Assembly: GCF_029868625.1 (NCBI RefSeq)
Contig: NZ_JARWOJ010000106.1
Span: 1 to 46,314 of the forward strand
Direction of reading: 5' to 3'
Source of the DNA: Nocardia neocaledoniensis
GTDB lineage: Bacteria > Actinomycetota > Actinomycetes > Mycobacteriales > Mycobacteriaceae
Length of the DNA: 46,314 bases
The notes beneath the pieces were generated by a model. That model saw only the letters and a list, made by a program, of their open reading frames with translations. It did not search any database and was not told the DNA's origin. Position 1 is the first letter of the stretch, and every line of letters begins with the position of its first letter. This document shows positions 25,915 to 35,598 of the stretch, piece by piece. The position numbers were made by a program, and so were the translations under genes.

Positions 25915-26607
25915 TTACGTCGCGAAGTTCAGCTCGCTGCTTGACTTGGCCCGGGACAACATCTGATCGGCGAGACAGCGAAGATGAGTACGAGTGAGCG
26001 AATCGGGTTCGAAGCCGAGCCAGTCTTCGGGGGGAATGCCCTGAGCGTCCCCTGTGACATAGGAGATGACGGAATCGGGATCGACAGCCACTCCGGCCGA
26101 TCGCAGGTCGTCGATCGCCGCGCCTATGAGTCCCGCTCCGGCCCGTGCCTGCAACGCTTCCAAGAGCGGGGCGTTCTCACTCCAAGAGAGAGTCCTTTGG
26201 GCCAAGACGCCTGTGACGAATAGGCGCCTGCGCATGTAACTCGACGCCAAGTAGGCCTGGTCCGTACGTCGTACGGGCGTAAGTCTTGGGGAGCCGGCGA
26301 ACATCGCACACGTGCTCGCCGTGCTGAGCTCGTCCCAATCAGCCAACAACTTGTTGGCGTAGGGAACCTCCTCGTCGAGGGTCAGACAGTTGCGGCGGCT
26401 GAAGTCGACCAGTCCTTCGGTCAGGGCCTCGAGCGCGCCCGCACTACGCGCGCCCACGAAGAGGACATCGAGGTCCGAAGACGGCCTCTGCTGGTTTCGA
26501 CCGAACGAACCGTACACAACGACCGCTCGGGGCGTCGACGGCGGCAAAGCCGAGCGAGCAACCTCACACATCGCGTCCAGCGCGATTTCAGAGGGCACAA
26601 TCTTCAC
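25915..26607 (-). CDS. Nucleotidyltransferase-fold protein
   Basis: A 230-residue protein with the polymerase-beta-type nucleotidyltransferase signature VVYGSFGRNQQRPSSDLDVL around residues 30-50: the GS motif, then DLD supplying the metal-binding acids. This superfamily moves a nucleotide onto a protein, tRNA or small molecule, and includes MNT-type antitoxins and aminoglycoside nucleotidyltransferases. The C-terminal part is helical and would bind the substrate. Its ATG overlaps the stop of the upstream decarboxylase gene (ATGA), so the two are coupled, suggesting a shared small-molecule role rather than a toxin-antitoxin pair; no HEPN partner is seen. The substrate is unknown. Confidence 0.75.
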   Translation of the reverse strand: MKIVPSEIALDAMCEVARSALPPSTPRAVVVYGSFGRNQQRPSSDLDVLFVGARSAGALEALTEGLVDFSRRNCLTLDEEVPYANKLLADWDELSTASTCAMFAGSPRLTPVRRTDQAYLASSYMRRRLFVTGVLAQRTLSWSENAPLLEALQARAGAGLIGAAIDDLRSAGVAVDPDSVISYVTGDAQGIPPEDWLGFEPDSLTRTHLRCLADQMLSRAKSSSELNFAT

Positions 26608-28172
26608 GACACCGGCGCCCCATCATCCAGGACGTACTGAGTCACAGTTTCGAGTATCGCCGTCAGGTGCTGTTCATTGATCAGCCCGTTCCCAGACATG
26701 AATCTGAGCACGGTATGGCGGTGCATAGGTCCCAGCCCAAGGCGGTACTCAGAGTCAGGAACGGCGAAGCTGTGCAGGTAGATCGCCCCGTCCGCGAGCA
26801 TCTTCTCGTACGCCCAGGTGGTGATGGCCGCCGATTGCGCCGCGGTATCGGCGTCGAGTGGAAGGCTGGCACCTACGGGGAGCACGGTGAATGCGACGGA
26901 GTTGATGCTTACCGTGTTGAGCCGGACGAACAGTGGATGTTGGTCGACCAGGGCGGCAAAGCGATGAGCGACCTCGATTCGACTCTCGACCATTCTCCCC
27001 ACCCCCTCGACTCCGAGCGATTTGAGGAGCATCCAGGTCCGCAAGCTCTGAAATGATCGGCTGCCGGTGCTGGGAGTAACCTGCCCGAAGGACCGGGCTT
27101 GGCGAAGAATCAGTTCGGATTCCGTGGCAACCAGAGCCGCGTCGTAGGGGTTGCGCAGCAGGAGAAACGAGTTGGTGTAGGGGACGCTGAGCACCTTGTG
27201 TGGGTCGAGCATCACCGAGTCGTATCGTTGCAGGCCCTCCAAACGATGACTGAACTGCGATGAGAACAGCAGGCTGGTTCCGTGGCAGCCGTCGCAATGC
27301 AACCATGCGTCGGGGTAGTGGGTGCGCACGACGTCAGCGAATCCGATCAGCCGTTCGATCGTCATGGTCCTGCTGTCACCTGCGTAGCAGACAGCCATCA
27401 CGACCTGTTTGCCATCGCGAACAGCGGTGCCAAGGCGGCGATCAAGCGCTTCGAGGTCGTACCTAAAGTCCACTGTAGGACAGAACATCGCTGCCAGGTT
27501 GCCCATCCCGGACCACGCCGCTGACGCGGTGACTGTGTAGTGCCCGATGTCTTCAGGCAAGACGATGACCGGGCGCGCGCTCTCTGGCAGTCCGAACTCC
27601 CGGCTGCCGGGATACGCGCGTTCTCGGGCCATCAGGACTGCGGCGAAGTTGGCGCCTGTGCCGCCGGTCGTAGGGATTCCTCCTACCTCTAGCGCGGTGT
27701 CTGGCGGGGCGGGGCTGACATCGAACCCGATCAAAGTCCGCAACCAGCGGATCAGGGCGATCTCCATTTCTGTGGCACCGCGGGAGCAAAAGTCGGCGTT
27801 GATCATGTTGACGTCGATCAATTCTCCGAGCACTGCCCCGGCAACTGCTGCGATGTTGTTGCCGGCATCGGGAAAGCCAGCGAACATCGGCGTCGCAAAG
27901 TTGGGCATTGTCGGCATGTAGCGAGTCTCGAGATCGGTCAGCAACTCCGCGAGATCGACCCCCTGGGTGGGCAAGGCCTCGGTGGCGATCTCGTTCAGCG
28001 CGGCAGTATCCCGGGGCTGCAGGAAGCGAGGCCGGTACTTGAACGACAGTCCGACCTCGATCACCTTGCTCAAGAGGTCGCGTGCCCCATCGTAGCTGAG
28101 GCCGTCGGGTCCCAGAAAGTTGTTGGCCGCCAATGGTGTTCGACCTGTGTCGAGGTGAGGCGTCATAGTCAT
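26604..28172 (-). CDS. PLP-dependent group II amino-acid decarboxylase family protein
   Basis: About 522 residues, close to the usual size of the glutamate, aromatic-amino-acid and diaminobutyrate decarboxylases. It has [16 protein letters not shown] (cofactor phosphate site), the aspartate region [12 protein letters not shown], and the PLP-binding lysine in [15 protein letters not shown]. The 'HCDG' in place of the more common 'HVDA' is slightly unusual. It should decarboxylate an amino acid or cleave a carbon bond using PLP in the cytoplasm; the substrate cannot be told. Two ATGs, 28172 and 28166, are possible; neither has a clear ribosome site. It is followed by the nucleotidyltransferase with a 4-base overlap and is divergent from the methionyl-tRNA synthetase across a gap holding a perfect inverted repeat. 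Confidence 0.83.
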   Translation of the reverse strand: MTMTPHLDTGRTPLAANNFLGPDGLSYDGARDLLSKVIEVGLSFKYRPRFLQPRDTAALNEIATEALPTQGVDLAELLTDLETRYMPTMPNFATPMFAGFPDAGNNIAAVAGAVLGELIDVNMINADFCSRGATEMEIALIRWLRTLIGFDVSPAPPDTALEVGGIPTTGGTGANFAAVLMARERAYPGSREFGLPESARPVIVLPEDIGHYTVTASAAWSGMGNLAAMFCPTVDFRYDLEALDRRLGTAVRDGKQVVMAVCYAGDSRTMTIERLIGFADVVRTHYPDAWLHCDGCHGTSLLFSSQFSHRLEGLQRYDSVMLDPHKVLSVPYTNSFLLLRNPYDAALVATESELILRQARSFGQVTPSTGSRSFQSLRTWMLLKSLGVEGVGRMVESRIEVAHRFAALVDQHPLFVRLNTVSINSVAFTVLPVGASLPLDADTAAQSAAITTWAYEKMLADGAIYLHSFAVPDSEYRLGLGPMHRHTVLRFMSGNGLINEQHLTAILETVTQYVLDDGAPVS

Positions 28173-28207
28173 GTGTCGAGTAGGCCACGGCTCGGGCGGG
28201 AGCGGCA

Positions 28208-28249
28208 CTGCCGCCATGCGGACAGTGGCGTCGGTCCGCATGGCGGCAG
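28208..28249. promoter_or_regulatory. Perfect 16-bp inverted repeat in a divergent promoter region
   Basis: CTGCCGCCATGCGGAC (28208-28223) and its exact reverse complement (28234-28249) are separated by ten bases. It lies in the 157-bp gap between the decarboxylase and methionyl-tRNA synthetase genes. A dimeric repressor operator or an RNA hairpin in the leader of either gene are the two readings. No T-tract follows on either strand, so a classical terminator is less likely. Confidence 0.6.
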
Positions 28250-28329
28250 GTGTCGGCGTGGATGCGTCCTGGCAGCGCTGTAGAGTTTGCAGTCCACCAG
28301 ACCATCATCGAACCGAGGGGAATGCCGCG

Positions 28330-30042
28330 ATGACCAGGCATCTCATCACCAGCGCCCTGCCCTACATCAACGGAATCAAGCACCTCGGAAACCTGGTGGG
28401 TTCTATGCTCCCGGCGGATGTCTATGCCCGGTATATGCGGGCGCGCGGTAGGGAGGTGTTGTTTATCTGCGCGACCGACGAGCACGGCACGCCTGCCGAA
28501 TTGGCGGCCACTGAAGCTGGCCTGAGTGTGGCTGAATTCTGCGCTCAAGCCCACGACATCCAGAAGAAGATCTATGACGGGTTCGGACTGTCATTCGACT
28601 TCTTCGGCCGCACCTCGTCCGTGCAGAACGTCGAGATCACCCAACATTTCGCCCGTCGATTGCATGAGAACGGATTCATCGAAGCGCGCGCTGTGCGCCA
28701 GGTGTACTCCGTCGCTGACGGACGCTTCCTGCCGGACCGCTACGTTACCGGCACCTGCCCGCATTGTGGGTATGACAGAGCCCGTGGCGACCAGTGCGAG
28801 AACTGCACGCGACTGCTCGATCCCACTGACCTGATCGAACCTCGCTCGGCGATCAGTGGATCCACAGAACTCGAGGTCCGCGAGACTACCCATCTGTTCC
28901 TGCTTCAGTCGAAGCTACAGGGCGAGGTCGAAGTGTGGATCGACCGTGTCAGCGCGGAGTGGCCGCATCTCGCCACGTCAATCGCACGCAAGTGGCTGTC
29001 CGAAGGCCTTCAGGATCGCGCCATTACGCGTGATCTCGACTGGGGTGTACCAGTTCCTGCCGACACATGGCCCGACCTCGCAGCCGATGGCAAGGTGTTC
29101 TATGTCTGGTTCGACGCCCCGATCGGATACCTGGGAGCCACCAAGGAATGGTCAGACGCCGATCCCTCGCGACCGGACTGGAAGTCGTGGTGGTACGACG
29201 CCGACGATGTCCGATACACCCAGTTCATGGGAAAGGACAATGTTCCGTTCCATACCGTCATGTTTCCGGCCACCGAGTTCGGTGTACGCGAGCCATGGAC
29301 GACCGTTGACTACATCAAGTCATTCAGTTGGCTGAATTACTACGGTGGAAAGTTCTCCACATCTCAGCACCGCGGAATATTTACCAACGATGCGCTCGAT
29401 CTGCTTCCCGCAGACTACTGGCGCTACTTCATGATCGCCAACGCTCCCGAGTCCGACGACGTGAGCTTCACCTGGGAACTCTTTGCCGCGCAGACGAACA
29501 AGGATCTTGCCGACGTACTCGGCAACTTCGTCAACCGAGTGCTCACGTTCAGCGCCAAACGCTTCGGAAACGAGATCCCCGCTGGGCACGCACCCGATAC
29601 GCCCGAGTACGAGCTGGGGCTGCGCATGGCGGACTTGCTCGAAGAGTACGAGAACCACCTCGATGCAATCGAATTGCGCAAGGCGGTCGCTACGCTGCGG
29701 ACGATGTGGAGCGTCGGCAACGAGTACATCAATGACAGAGCGCCGTGGTCGCAGATCAAGACCGACCCGGAAGCTGCGGCGCTCACGCTGCGCACCGCAG
29801 CGAATCTGATCCACTTGTTCGCTCTGATCAGTGAACCCCTGATACCTGATACCGCCGCGACCCTTCGTGGGATCTGGCATGAGGACAAACTGGCCGCGGC
29901 CTCCTGGCCCACTACCCAGCAAGTCCGGTCCTTGGACTGGCTGCCGACCGGGACCGCGTTCACTGTGCCGAACGTGCTGTTCTCCAAGATCACCGAGGAC
30001 GACGTCGCGGCTTGGCGGGTCCGCTTCGGGGAGAACGACTGA
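28330..30042 (+). CDS. metG: Methionyl-tRNA synthetase, probably an additional copy
   Basis: A 570-residue class Ia synthetase. The N-terminus [20 protein letters not shown] has the HIGH-box equivalent HLGN. A zinc knuckle [17 protein letters not shown] is near residues 140-160. WDVP-like DWGVPVP and [17 protein letters not shown] form the methionine pocket region, and KFSTS near 342 is the KMSKS loop. The C-terminal helical anticodon domain is present; a tRNA-binding EMAP domain is absent. It should charge tRNA-Met. The start at ATG 28330 has GAGGGGA nine bases upstream. Its place among accessory genes rather than housekeeping neighbours suggests a second, horizontally acquired copy, perhaps resistant to a MetRS inhibitor or making activated methionine for a pathway; both are inference. 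Confidence 0.85.
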   Translation: MTRHLITSALPYINGIKHLGNLVGSMLPADVYARYMRARGREVLFICATDEHGTPAELAATEAGLSVAEFCAQAHDIQKKIYDGFGLSFDFFGRTSSVQNVEITQHFARRLHENGFIEARAVRQVYSVADGRFLPDRYVTGTCPHCGYDRARGDQCENCTRLLDPTDLIEPRSAISGSTELEVRETTHLFLLQSKLQGEVEVWIDRVSAEWPHLATSIARKWLSEGLQDRAITRDLDWGVPVPADTWPDLAADGKVFYVWFDAPIGYLGATKEWSDADPSRPDWKSWWYDADDVRYTQFMGKDNVPFHTVMFPATEFGVREPWTTVDYIKSFSWLNYYGGKFSTSQHRGIFTNDALDLLPADYWRYFMIANAPESDDVSFTWELFAAQTNKDLADVLGNFVNRVLTFSAKRFGNEIPAGHAPDTPEYELGLRMADLLEEYENHLDAIELRKAVATLRTMWSVGNEYINDRAPWSQIKTDPEAAALTLRTAANLIHLFALISEPLIPDTAATLRGIWHEDKLAAASWPTTQQVRSLDWLPTGTAFTVPNVLFSKITEDDVAAWRVRFGEND

Positions 30043-30072
30043 CCTCAAGGCAACACATCCACCGATCCGGCG

Positions 30073-31539
30073 CTAGTCCGGAGGCAGACCATCGTTTCTG
30101 CCTGCGGCTTGCGAGGCATCTGATGTCTCGGCAGCGAGGAACGCGCAGGCTCGCTCAACTCCGGCCAGGGAGAGGAGTCGACTTCGCGGCCTGACCAGGT
30201 CGGCTACGCCCGCAGCCGCGAACCCGGCGCAGCGGGTTCGCAGCCAGGTCCAATCGATGCCCAAGTACTCTGCCAGGGTTCGCACGCGATCCATTGCCAG
30301 TTCAGCCCTGACGAGGTTGTTGGTGACTGAATGTTCTGTGGCTGTGGCGAACTCGCGGATTGTGCGCTGATCGCGGCGCACGTCGACCTGCCATGTGCTG
30401 TCGGGGTTGATCCAGTTGGCCAGGATGGCGGTGCCGTCCCGGTCGAGAACAAATCCGGGGATCTCGGCGAGGTCGTCTTCGACCGAGATCACTACCTGGA
30501 TGCCGAAGGATTCGACGAGCGCGACGGCGAGAAGGAGCAGGATTCGGTCGGGAGGTTCGAGCGCAGCGATGGACGCTGGGGGGAGGCAGAACGTGCGTGT
30601 TGGGCGGGTCGAGCCTGTCGCGATCTTGGCTGTCCGCCTCAGGTATTCGAGCTTGTGTCGGAACAGCAGCCAACCGCTGGCGGCTTCACCGCTACGTTCC
30701 GCTGTCCAGTAGCGCGGTGTCGCGGACAGAGATTCCGCGTTTCTGAGGATATGTCGAGCACAGTACGACGAGCCCAACCACATCGTCGATACGTGCGAGA
30801 GGCAGTCGTCACTGCCATCGACGACGTCACGGGCTCCTTCCACCATGCCCAATTCTGCGGCCCGTTGTGCGAGCGCGGCGTCGTCATCCAGCAGGGCATC
30901 ATCGAGGTTGGTCACTGCCCACAGCAGGCCCAATGCAAAGTCGTCGAGTTCATACGCCCACGGCAGTTCAACGACAGCCCGGAGATTGGGCAGACGTCGC
31001 ACCCGCTCAGCAGCCACCGCAAAGTAGCGAGTCCGGCCACGACGCTCCAGGGCGCCAAGCACCAATCTGCTGCTCCGCAGATCCCAGACGGAGTCATGGT
31101 GACCGTCTGTGAGCACCAGCTCGATTCCACCGGTTCGCTCCTGGCCCTGGTGGAGCAACGCAGTCATAGTCGTGCCCCGGAAGAACTGTCCAGACGGGGT
31201 TTCGATACGAATCTCGTTGACTTGGCGCCGAGTACGGTCGGCCCATCGGACAGAGGTCAGCGCGTTCTTCGTCGCTTCCCTGATCGGATTGGGAAGTTGA
31301 TGAGCCAGCTGAACCAGATCCCCGCGGGCGCCGAGGCTCTCATCGAGCCTGTCCACCAGATCGACAGTCGGCCGACGTTCGGCCTTCTCGATCTTCCCGA
31401 GAAGGTCGCCGCTGGCGTGCACCGACCGACCCAGCTCAGCTAGCGAAAGCCCCAGCTCGGTGCGGAATCGGCGTAACTCGGCCCCGAAGCGCGCAGCCGA
31501 GGACGTCGACGGATCAAGTCGCTTCGAAGTCTGCCCCAC
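30073..31539 (-). CDS. XRE-family regulator with a large C-terminal domain
   Basis: A 488-residue protein. Residues 15-75 are an XRE helix-turn-helix (FGAELRRFRTELGLSLAELG, then LLGKIEKAERRPTVDLVDRL). The remaining 410 residues carry no domain I can name. They include an RRGRTRYFAVAAERVRRLPN segment, a VVISVEDDLAEIPGF segment, and a C-terminal helical part. Actinomycetes have many such regulators that sense a ligand or act as developmental switches. It is the last gene of an operon after the asparaginase and PCC-domain genes, 45 bp downstream, and is convergent with the methionyl-tRNA synthetase across 30 bp. It probably controls its own operon or the neighbours. Confidence 0.75.
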   Translation of the reverse strand: MGQTSKRLDPSTSSAARFGAELRRFRTELGLSLAELGRSVHASGDLLGKIEKAERRPTVDLVDRLDESLGARGDLVQLAHQLPNPIREATKNALTSVRWADRTRRQVNEIRIETPSGQFFRGTTMTALLHQGQERTGGIELVLTDGHHDSVWDLRSSRLVLGALERRGRTRYFAVAAERVRRLPNLRAVVELPWAYELDDFALGLLWAVTNLDDALLDDDAALAQRAAELGMVEGARDVVDGSDDCLSHVSTMWLGSSYCARHILRNAESLSATPRYWTAERSGEAASGWLLFRHKLEYLRRTAKIATGSTRPTRTFCLPPASIAALEPPDRILLLLAVALVESFGIQVVISVEDDLAEIPGFVLDRDGTAILANWINPDSTWQVDVRRDQRTIREFATATEHSVTNNLVRAELAMDRVRTLAEYLGIDWTWLRTRCAGFAAAGVADLVRPRSRLLSLAGVERACAFLAAETSDASQAAGRNDGLPPD

Positions 31540-31584
31540 GGCAGCCGATTATCCGCCCGCCATCGGACAATCACCTACTGGTTT

Positions 31585-32043
31585 CTAGCGGAAGCGCAGC
31601 AGAGGAACGTCATACAGCTCGGGATCGGGCACGCGATGCATCTGGGGGCCGATCACCTCGACCACGTGCATCTCTGTCAGGAACTGCACTCGCGCGTTCA
31701 GCAGGTGGCTGGTGTAGCCGGCGGCAGCCTGCTCTTTGAGACCGACAGCGACATGTATATGTGGCTTGACCTGCCCTGTCTCTGGATCCCACGCCAGAGT
31801 TCCGCCGCCGAATGCCTCGACGTTGCGAAGGTGCACGCGAGACCACACCGGCGCAAGTGGATCCTCCAGCCGGTCGCAGGTGCCGACAAGTTCGGCCTCG
31901 GCAAAGCCCGCAATGAACGAAGGGATGTATCCGCCACGGACATCGTGGATGTGACAGAACTCCGACAGCGCGGCATAGAAGTCATCTCCATGATCGAAGA
32001 CCACACCGAAGCTCCGGCCGACCGTCAGCTCATGCGCCCGCAT
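31585..32043 (-). CDS. PCC/PPC (DUF296) domain protein
   Basis: A 152-residue protein of the plant and prokaryote conserved (PCC, DUF296) fold. It opens MRAHELTVGRSFGVVFDHGD, has a core GGYIPSFIAGFAEAELVG, and ends with KPHIHVAVG followed by VEVIGPQM, as in the family. These proteins form trimers; some plant relatives carry AT-hooks, which are absent here. The bacterial role is largely unknown. The ATG at 32043 overlaps the asparaginase stop by one base (TGATG), so the two are translationally coupled. An ORF extension to 32079 would run into the upstream gene and is rejected. Confidence 0.8.
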   Translation of the reverse strand: MRAHELTVGRSFGVVFDHGDDFYAALSEFCHIHDVRGGYIPSFIAGFAEAELVGTCDRLEDPLAPVWSRVHLRNVEAFGGGTLAWDPETGQVKPHIHVAVGLKEQAAAGYTSHLLNARVQFLTEMHVVEVIGPQMHRVPDPELYDVPLLRFR

Positions 32044-33089
32044 CACATCTCCTTCTCGCAAGTGATGGCCCACGGCCACTTTTCGGCTTCGCCGTCGCCT
32101 CCTGCGACGGCGAAGGCTTGGCGTATCATGTCGATGTCCGAATCACCGCTCAGCGCTACTTGCAGCAGAATCCTGGCCTTGAGCGGATTCAGAAATCCTG
32201 CGGGAATCAGACCACGGGCGATCAAGTCACGCTCCGATCCCGCGAACCCGTATGTCGAACGAAGAACAGAGCCAGATCCGGTTCGTGAAGCCAGCACGAC
32301 AGGTTTCTCAGCAGCGAGCTCGGTCAACGCCTCGACGATGTCAGAGGGCACGTGGCCGACGCCCATGCCGGCAACGACCAGCCCGTCGACTTGAGACGTG
32401 AGCGCCCGCACCGCGAAGTCGTCGTCGCCAAGCGCGGCCGTATAGATCGGAATACGCTTCCTTCCAGTACTTTTAACCGGGACTGCGCCCAGTCGATGAA
32501 CCCGATTGAGTAGTCGCGGACGCCCCTCGACGACGAACCCGATCGGACCTCCGTCAGGTGACGCAAACGCCGAAGTGCTGGTGGTGTGTTGCTTTCGCAC
32601 CCTACGAGCAGCGTGAATCTCGTCATTGATCACGACGAGGCAGCCAAATCCTCGCGCGACCGGATCGGCAGCGAGGTTGATTGCGGCTAACAAATTGGCT
32701 GGACCGTCAGCACCCGCCATCGATGGATTCCGCATGGCGCCGGTCACAACAACCGGGTGGTCTAGCTTATGGACCAGGTCCAGCAGATATGACGTCTCCT
32801 CGATGGTGTCAGTACCTTGAGTGACGACGAAACCTGTGGCTCCCCCTGCGCGGCGCCCGATCTCGTCGGCCAGCTCGAAGATATCGGCGGGGGTCAGCGA
32901 TGCACCTGGCAGCTGCCGGAACTGAACCACGTCCACGTCTATCCCGGAGTCACCCAGACCGGGGATTGCCTCAACCAATACAGCCGCAGTGAGCGTGGGA
33001 ACAACACCGCCGGCCGCCGCAGCCGACATCGCGATGGTCCCCCCGAGGCCGAACACGATGACCCGACCTGGAGCATCGTCAAAGACCAT
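32043..33089 (-). CDS. Type I/II L-asparaginase family amidohydrolase
   Basis: A 348-residue protein with both asparaginase signatures: FGLGGTIAMSA near the start, with the nucleophilic Thr, and VVTQGTDTIEETSYLLDL near residue 90, with the second Thr and Asp. VTGAMRNPSMAGADGPANL and VVINDEIHAARRVRK follow as in the family. It hydrolyses asparagine, or a related amide, to the acid and ammonia. The ATG at 33089, with AGAGGTGAG upstream, is chosen over the longer frame to 33281, whose first 64 residues are not protein-like. There is no signal peptide, so it is cytoplasmic. It starts an operon with a PCC protein and an XRE regulator, which is not the usual setting of a housekeeping ansA. Confidence 0.87.
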   Translation of the reverse strand: MVFDDAPGRVIVFGLGGTIAMSAAAAGGVVPTLTAAVLVEAIPGLGDSGIDVDVVQFRQLPGASLTPADIFELADEIGRRAGGATGFVVTQGTDTIEETSYLLDLVHKLDHPVVVTGAMRNPSMAGADGPANLLAAINLAADPVARGFGCLVVINDEIHAARRVRKQHTTSTSAFASPDGGPIGFVVEGRPRLLNRVHRLGAVPVKSTGRKRIPIYTAALGDDDFAVRALTSQVDGLVVAGMGVGHVPSDIVEALTELAAEKPVVLASRTGSGSVLRSTYGFAGSERDLIARGLIPAGFLNPLKARILLQVALSGDSDIDMIRQAFAVAGGDGEAEKWPWAITCEKEM

Positions 33090-33728
33090 ACCGCTCACCT
33101 CTTTCAAGCAAGAGCCTCGACAAGCAGACCGATTCCGCCTGTGGGGCTGATCATGCCCCAGCGCGGAGGACATGACGACCCCGCAAACGCTTGCCCTTGC
33201 CACAGTACGCAAGTTCGTCGCCCGACCATGACCAGCAATACCCAGCGCACCCATAATCGCGCAGCCCTCCCAGACCGGCACAACCAGCTACCGGCACCCA
33301 GTGACGCACTCGCGCGTCCACATCGTCCTCATTCCGCTGCAGGGGCGAGACCACTGACATCTCCAACGCCCCGGCGCTCTCCGGGATGCCCGCCTTGAAC
33401 CTTGACGGGTTTGGGACCACCCACGACGGCGTCGACGCCGGCCTAGACCGCGGCGCGACCGCCTTCGGCCCACCTACGCACGTCGACTGCGAGTACAAGG
33501 CGCCAGGCGTGGGACGCCCTCGGCAATCGCTGCTCGCTTAGCGACATAGCGAACGACCTCTGCGTCTGAGTAGGGAGGTCCCGGCTGGCAGCACAGCATC
33601 AGCCTGACCCTAGGTTGTCTGGGTGCCGAACGCCTCGAGCTAGGCGCCGTCCGAACGACGACTCGGAACCAACATGATTTCGTACCGGAAGCTCTGCTCA
33701 ACACAGAGCGCGGCGGGTCAACTGTCAC
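33090..33728. other. Long intergenic stretch without a supported gene
   Basis: This 639-bp region between divergent genes is unusually long. The minus-strand frame 33474-33728 has a part (YSDAEVVRYVAKRAAIAEGV) that could come from a decayed gene, but the rest is unconvincing. No tRNA, repeat or mobile-element end was seen. Confidence 0.45.
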
Positions 33729-34337
33729 ATGAATGATCTAGCCTCCGGTAGTTTCCTTTCTGTGGCTGGCGCTGTCGATATCGAGTGGGCGAGGTCGATC
33801 GCTCGTGCGGAGTTGGAAGGTGCTCTACCGCGCCGTTGGTCGCATTCCCAGGGTGTCGAGCGAGCCGCCGAGAGGCTCAGTATCGGCCTGTCGGACGCCG
33901 ATGCGCGGCTGCTACGGGCCTCAGCCATCCTGCATGATGTCGGCTATGCACCGAGGCTGGCGCGGACGGGCTTTCACCCACTCGACGGTGCCCGGTTCCT
34001 GCGGGACGAGTATGGCGCCGATGAGCAGTTGACGCGGTTGGTTGCCAATCACAGCTGTGCAGTGCTGGAGGCCGAGGAGCGCGGACTCCGCGGTGAGCTG
34101 GAAGCGGAGTTCCCTCTCCCTGAGGACCACAGACTGATAGACGCGTTGATCTACGCCGACATGACGACAACGCCTGACGGAAACCCGACCACACCGACCG
34201 CACGGATCGCCGAGATCCTCAGCCGCTACGGCTCAGACACGCTGATTGGCAGGTTCATTCGACGTGCGGAACCAGAGGTCATGGCCGCAACAGGGAGGAT
34301 CGAACAAGCGCAGCGGAATCAGCCGAGGAAGGGGTAG
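33729..34337 (+). CDS. HD-domain phosphohydrolase
   Basis: A 202-residue protein with the HD metal-binding pattern in order: RWSHSQGVERAAERL (first His), AILHDVGYAPRLA (HD pair), LVANHSCAV, and IYADMTTTPDG (final Asp). HD proteins of this size are often nucleotide phosphohydrolases or phosphodiesterases. The substrate is unknown. ATG 33729 is used; upstream bases give only a weak ribosome site. It is convergent with the NUDIX gene and shares 19 bp with its 3' end, so antisense overlap is possible. Confidence 0.83.
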   Translation: MNDLASGSFLSVAGAVDIEWARSIARAELEGALPRRWSHSQGVERAAERLSIGLSDADARLLRASAILHDVGYAPRLARTGFHPLDGARFLRDEYGADEQLTRLVANHSCAVLEAEERGLRGELEAEFPLPEDHRLIDALIYADMTTTPDGNPTTPTARIAEILSRYGSDTLIGRFIRRAEPEVMAATGRIEQAQRNQPRKG

Positions 34338-34786
34338 CTACCGGACAGGTAATCACCGATTTGTTGGCGCATGCTCGGGTGGATGTCGTAGTCGTTCAGA
34401 TCATCGGCAGCAACGAACTTCACCCCGTCGGCTTCGTCGTTGATCGTCGGCTTCCCTGACACCGGTCTGCCGATGTAGGTGTTCTCGTACTGCTGGCGCA
34501 CCTCGCCGTCGGAGTAGGCGACGATGTGGTGGGGGTTACTGTAAACGCCTAGGAATCCGGTGATTTCCGCGGTGATCCCAGTTTCTTCGCGGCATTCTCG
34601 GATAGCGCATTCGGCCGCGGTTTCACCGAAGTCCATCGCGCCGCCCGGCAAAGCCCACTGACCTGTGTCGCGACGACGTTGCAGCAGAATCGCGCCGGCT
34701 TCGTCGGTGACCAGCAGATTGCACGCCACGACAAGGGAATTCGGCTTCGGCGCGTTCGGATCGTGGTAGTACTCGATTCTGCCCAT
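34319..34786 (-). CDS. NUDIX hydrolase
   Basis: A 155-residue protein with an exact NUDIX box, GAMDFGETAAECAIRECREE followed by TGI (GX5EX7REUXEEXGU). It opens MGRIEYYHDPNAPKPNSLVV and ends with a WYRIAD-less tail NDYDIHPSMRQQIGDYL. It should hydrolyse a nucleoside diphosphate linked to another group; the family range is broad and the substrate cannot be assigned. The ATG at 34786 follows the regulator gene stop by only 10 bp, so the two form an operon with the regulator first. Pairing of a NUDIX gene with a DUF5919-type regulator suggests the regulator senses or controls it. Confidence 0.88.
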   Translation of the reverse strand: MGRIEYYHDPNAPKPNSLVVACNLLVTDEAGAILLQRRRDTGQWALPGGAMDFGETAAECAIRECREETGITAEITGFLGVYSNPHHIVAYSDGEVRQQYENTYIGRPVSGKPTINDEADGVKFVAADDLNDYDIHPSMRQQIGDYLSGSYPFLG

Positions 34787-34796
34787 TGTCGACCTC

Positions 34797-35576
34797 TCAG
34801 TCCGGAATCCAGGGCTGTGCGTCAGCCCAGATCGCATCGAAGCTCTCGGCGTAGTTGTCGAACCAGCCGACGTCGTTGACTCGCTTGAGCTGGAATACGG
34901 GGTTGGCGCTGGCCGGCTGTCCCCAGATATGCGGATTCACCAACAGGGTGTCGTCGTATCGAAACAACGAGTTGTAGAGCGTTGTGTCATGTAGTCGGAC
35001 CTCGCACCGCTCGGCGGACAACAGCGAACGGTAGTAGGTGAGCGAGGCACGGATCTTCGCGGCCAGCGTATCCCGACCGAGGCCTTCCTCGTGACCACGT
35101 TCGAGGACTGCCCTGCAGCTCGGGTTGCCGAAGCACATCCTCACTTGGGCGCCCTGGCGTGCTCGTTCGATGAGTGTTTGGGCGACACGTGGGTTCGATT
35201 GCGCGAAGAACGTGCCTGAGAACACGAGTACGTCGATCTGCTCTGTCGCGTTGCCCAGCAGGGACAGCCAGGTCTCGCGAGGCACTTCGGCGCGGTTGTG
35301 GAACGTGGCGACAAGCTCGACGTTCGTTCGTGCGGCTCTCTCGGCAACGGCTGGCGGCCAGAGAAATCCTTCCTCGACCTTCAGGTGATGCGCCACGCGT
35401 CGGCGATGCCGAGGGTGCGGGACCCTGCCCCCGAGCCAGCGCCCTACCGTCTTCGGATCGACCTCGCAGACATCAGCCAGCGACTCAGGCGGGATCCCCC
35501 GCTGATGGAGCACGCTTTGCAGCCGGATGTTCACGCCTCCAATAGAAGCCGACACAGCAGGTTCGAGCAAGCTCAT
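34797..35576 (-). CDS. XRE-like regulator with a DUF5919-type C-terminal domain
   Basis: A 259-residue protein. Residues 12-60 form a helix-turn-helix (RLQSVLHQRGIPPESLADVC, then DPKTVGRWLGGR). The rest resembles the DUF5919, phospholipase-D-like domain of actinobacterial regulators: TEQIDVLVFSGTFFAQSNPR, VRMCFGNPSCRAVLERGHEE, and an RYDDTLLVNPHIWG segment. The HKD catalytic pair of true PLD enzymes is not visible, so a ligand-binding role is likelier than catalysis. ATG 35576 is used; a GTG at about 35534 is an alternative. It is co-transcribed with the NUDIX gene and divergent from the radical SAM operon across 119 bp. Confidence 0.75.
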   Translation of the reverse strand: MSLLEPAVSASIGGVNIRLQSVLHQRGIPPESLADVCEVDPKTVGRWLGGRVPHPRHRRRVAHHLKVEEGFLWPPAVAERAARTNVELVATFHNRAEVPRETWLSLLGNATEQIDVLVFSGTFFAQSNPRVAQTLIERARQGAQVRMCFGNPSCRAVLERGHEEGLGRDTLAAKIRASLTYYRSLLSAERCEVRLHDTTLYNSLFRYDDTLLVNPHIWGQPASANPVFQLKRVNDVGWFDNYAESFDAIWADAQPWIPD

Positions 35577-35598
35577 GCCCGAAGCTGGGAGCCAGAAA

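Noticed and set aside
25915..26607. MNT-HEPN toxin-antitoxin pair
   Set aside because: The nucleotidyltransferase is twice the usual MNT size and its overlapping partner is a PLP decarboxylase, not a HEPN protein.
28250..28329. T-box or other riboswitch in the MetRS leader
   Set aside because: The leader is under 100 bases, and no T-box sequence or specifier stem-loop is visible.
33474..33728. 84-residue minus-strand frame upstream of the HD gene
   Set aside because: Only a short central part looks like protein; there is no ribosome site and no family is recognised.
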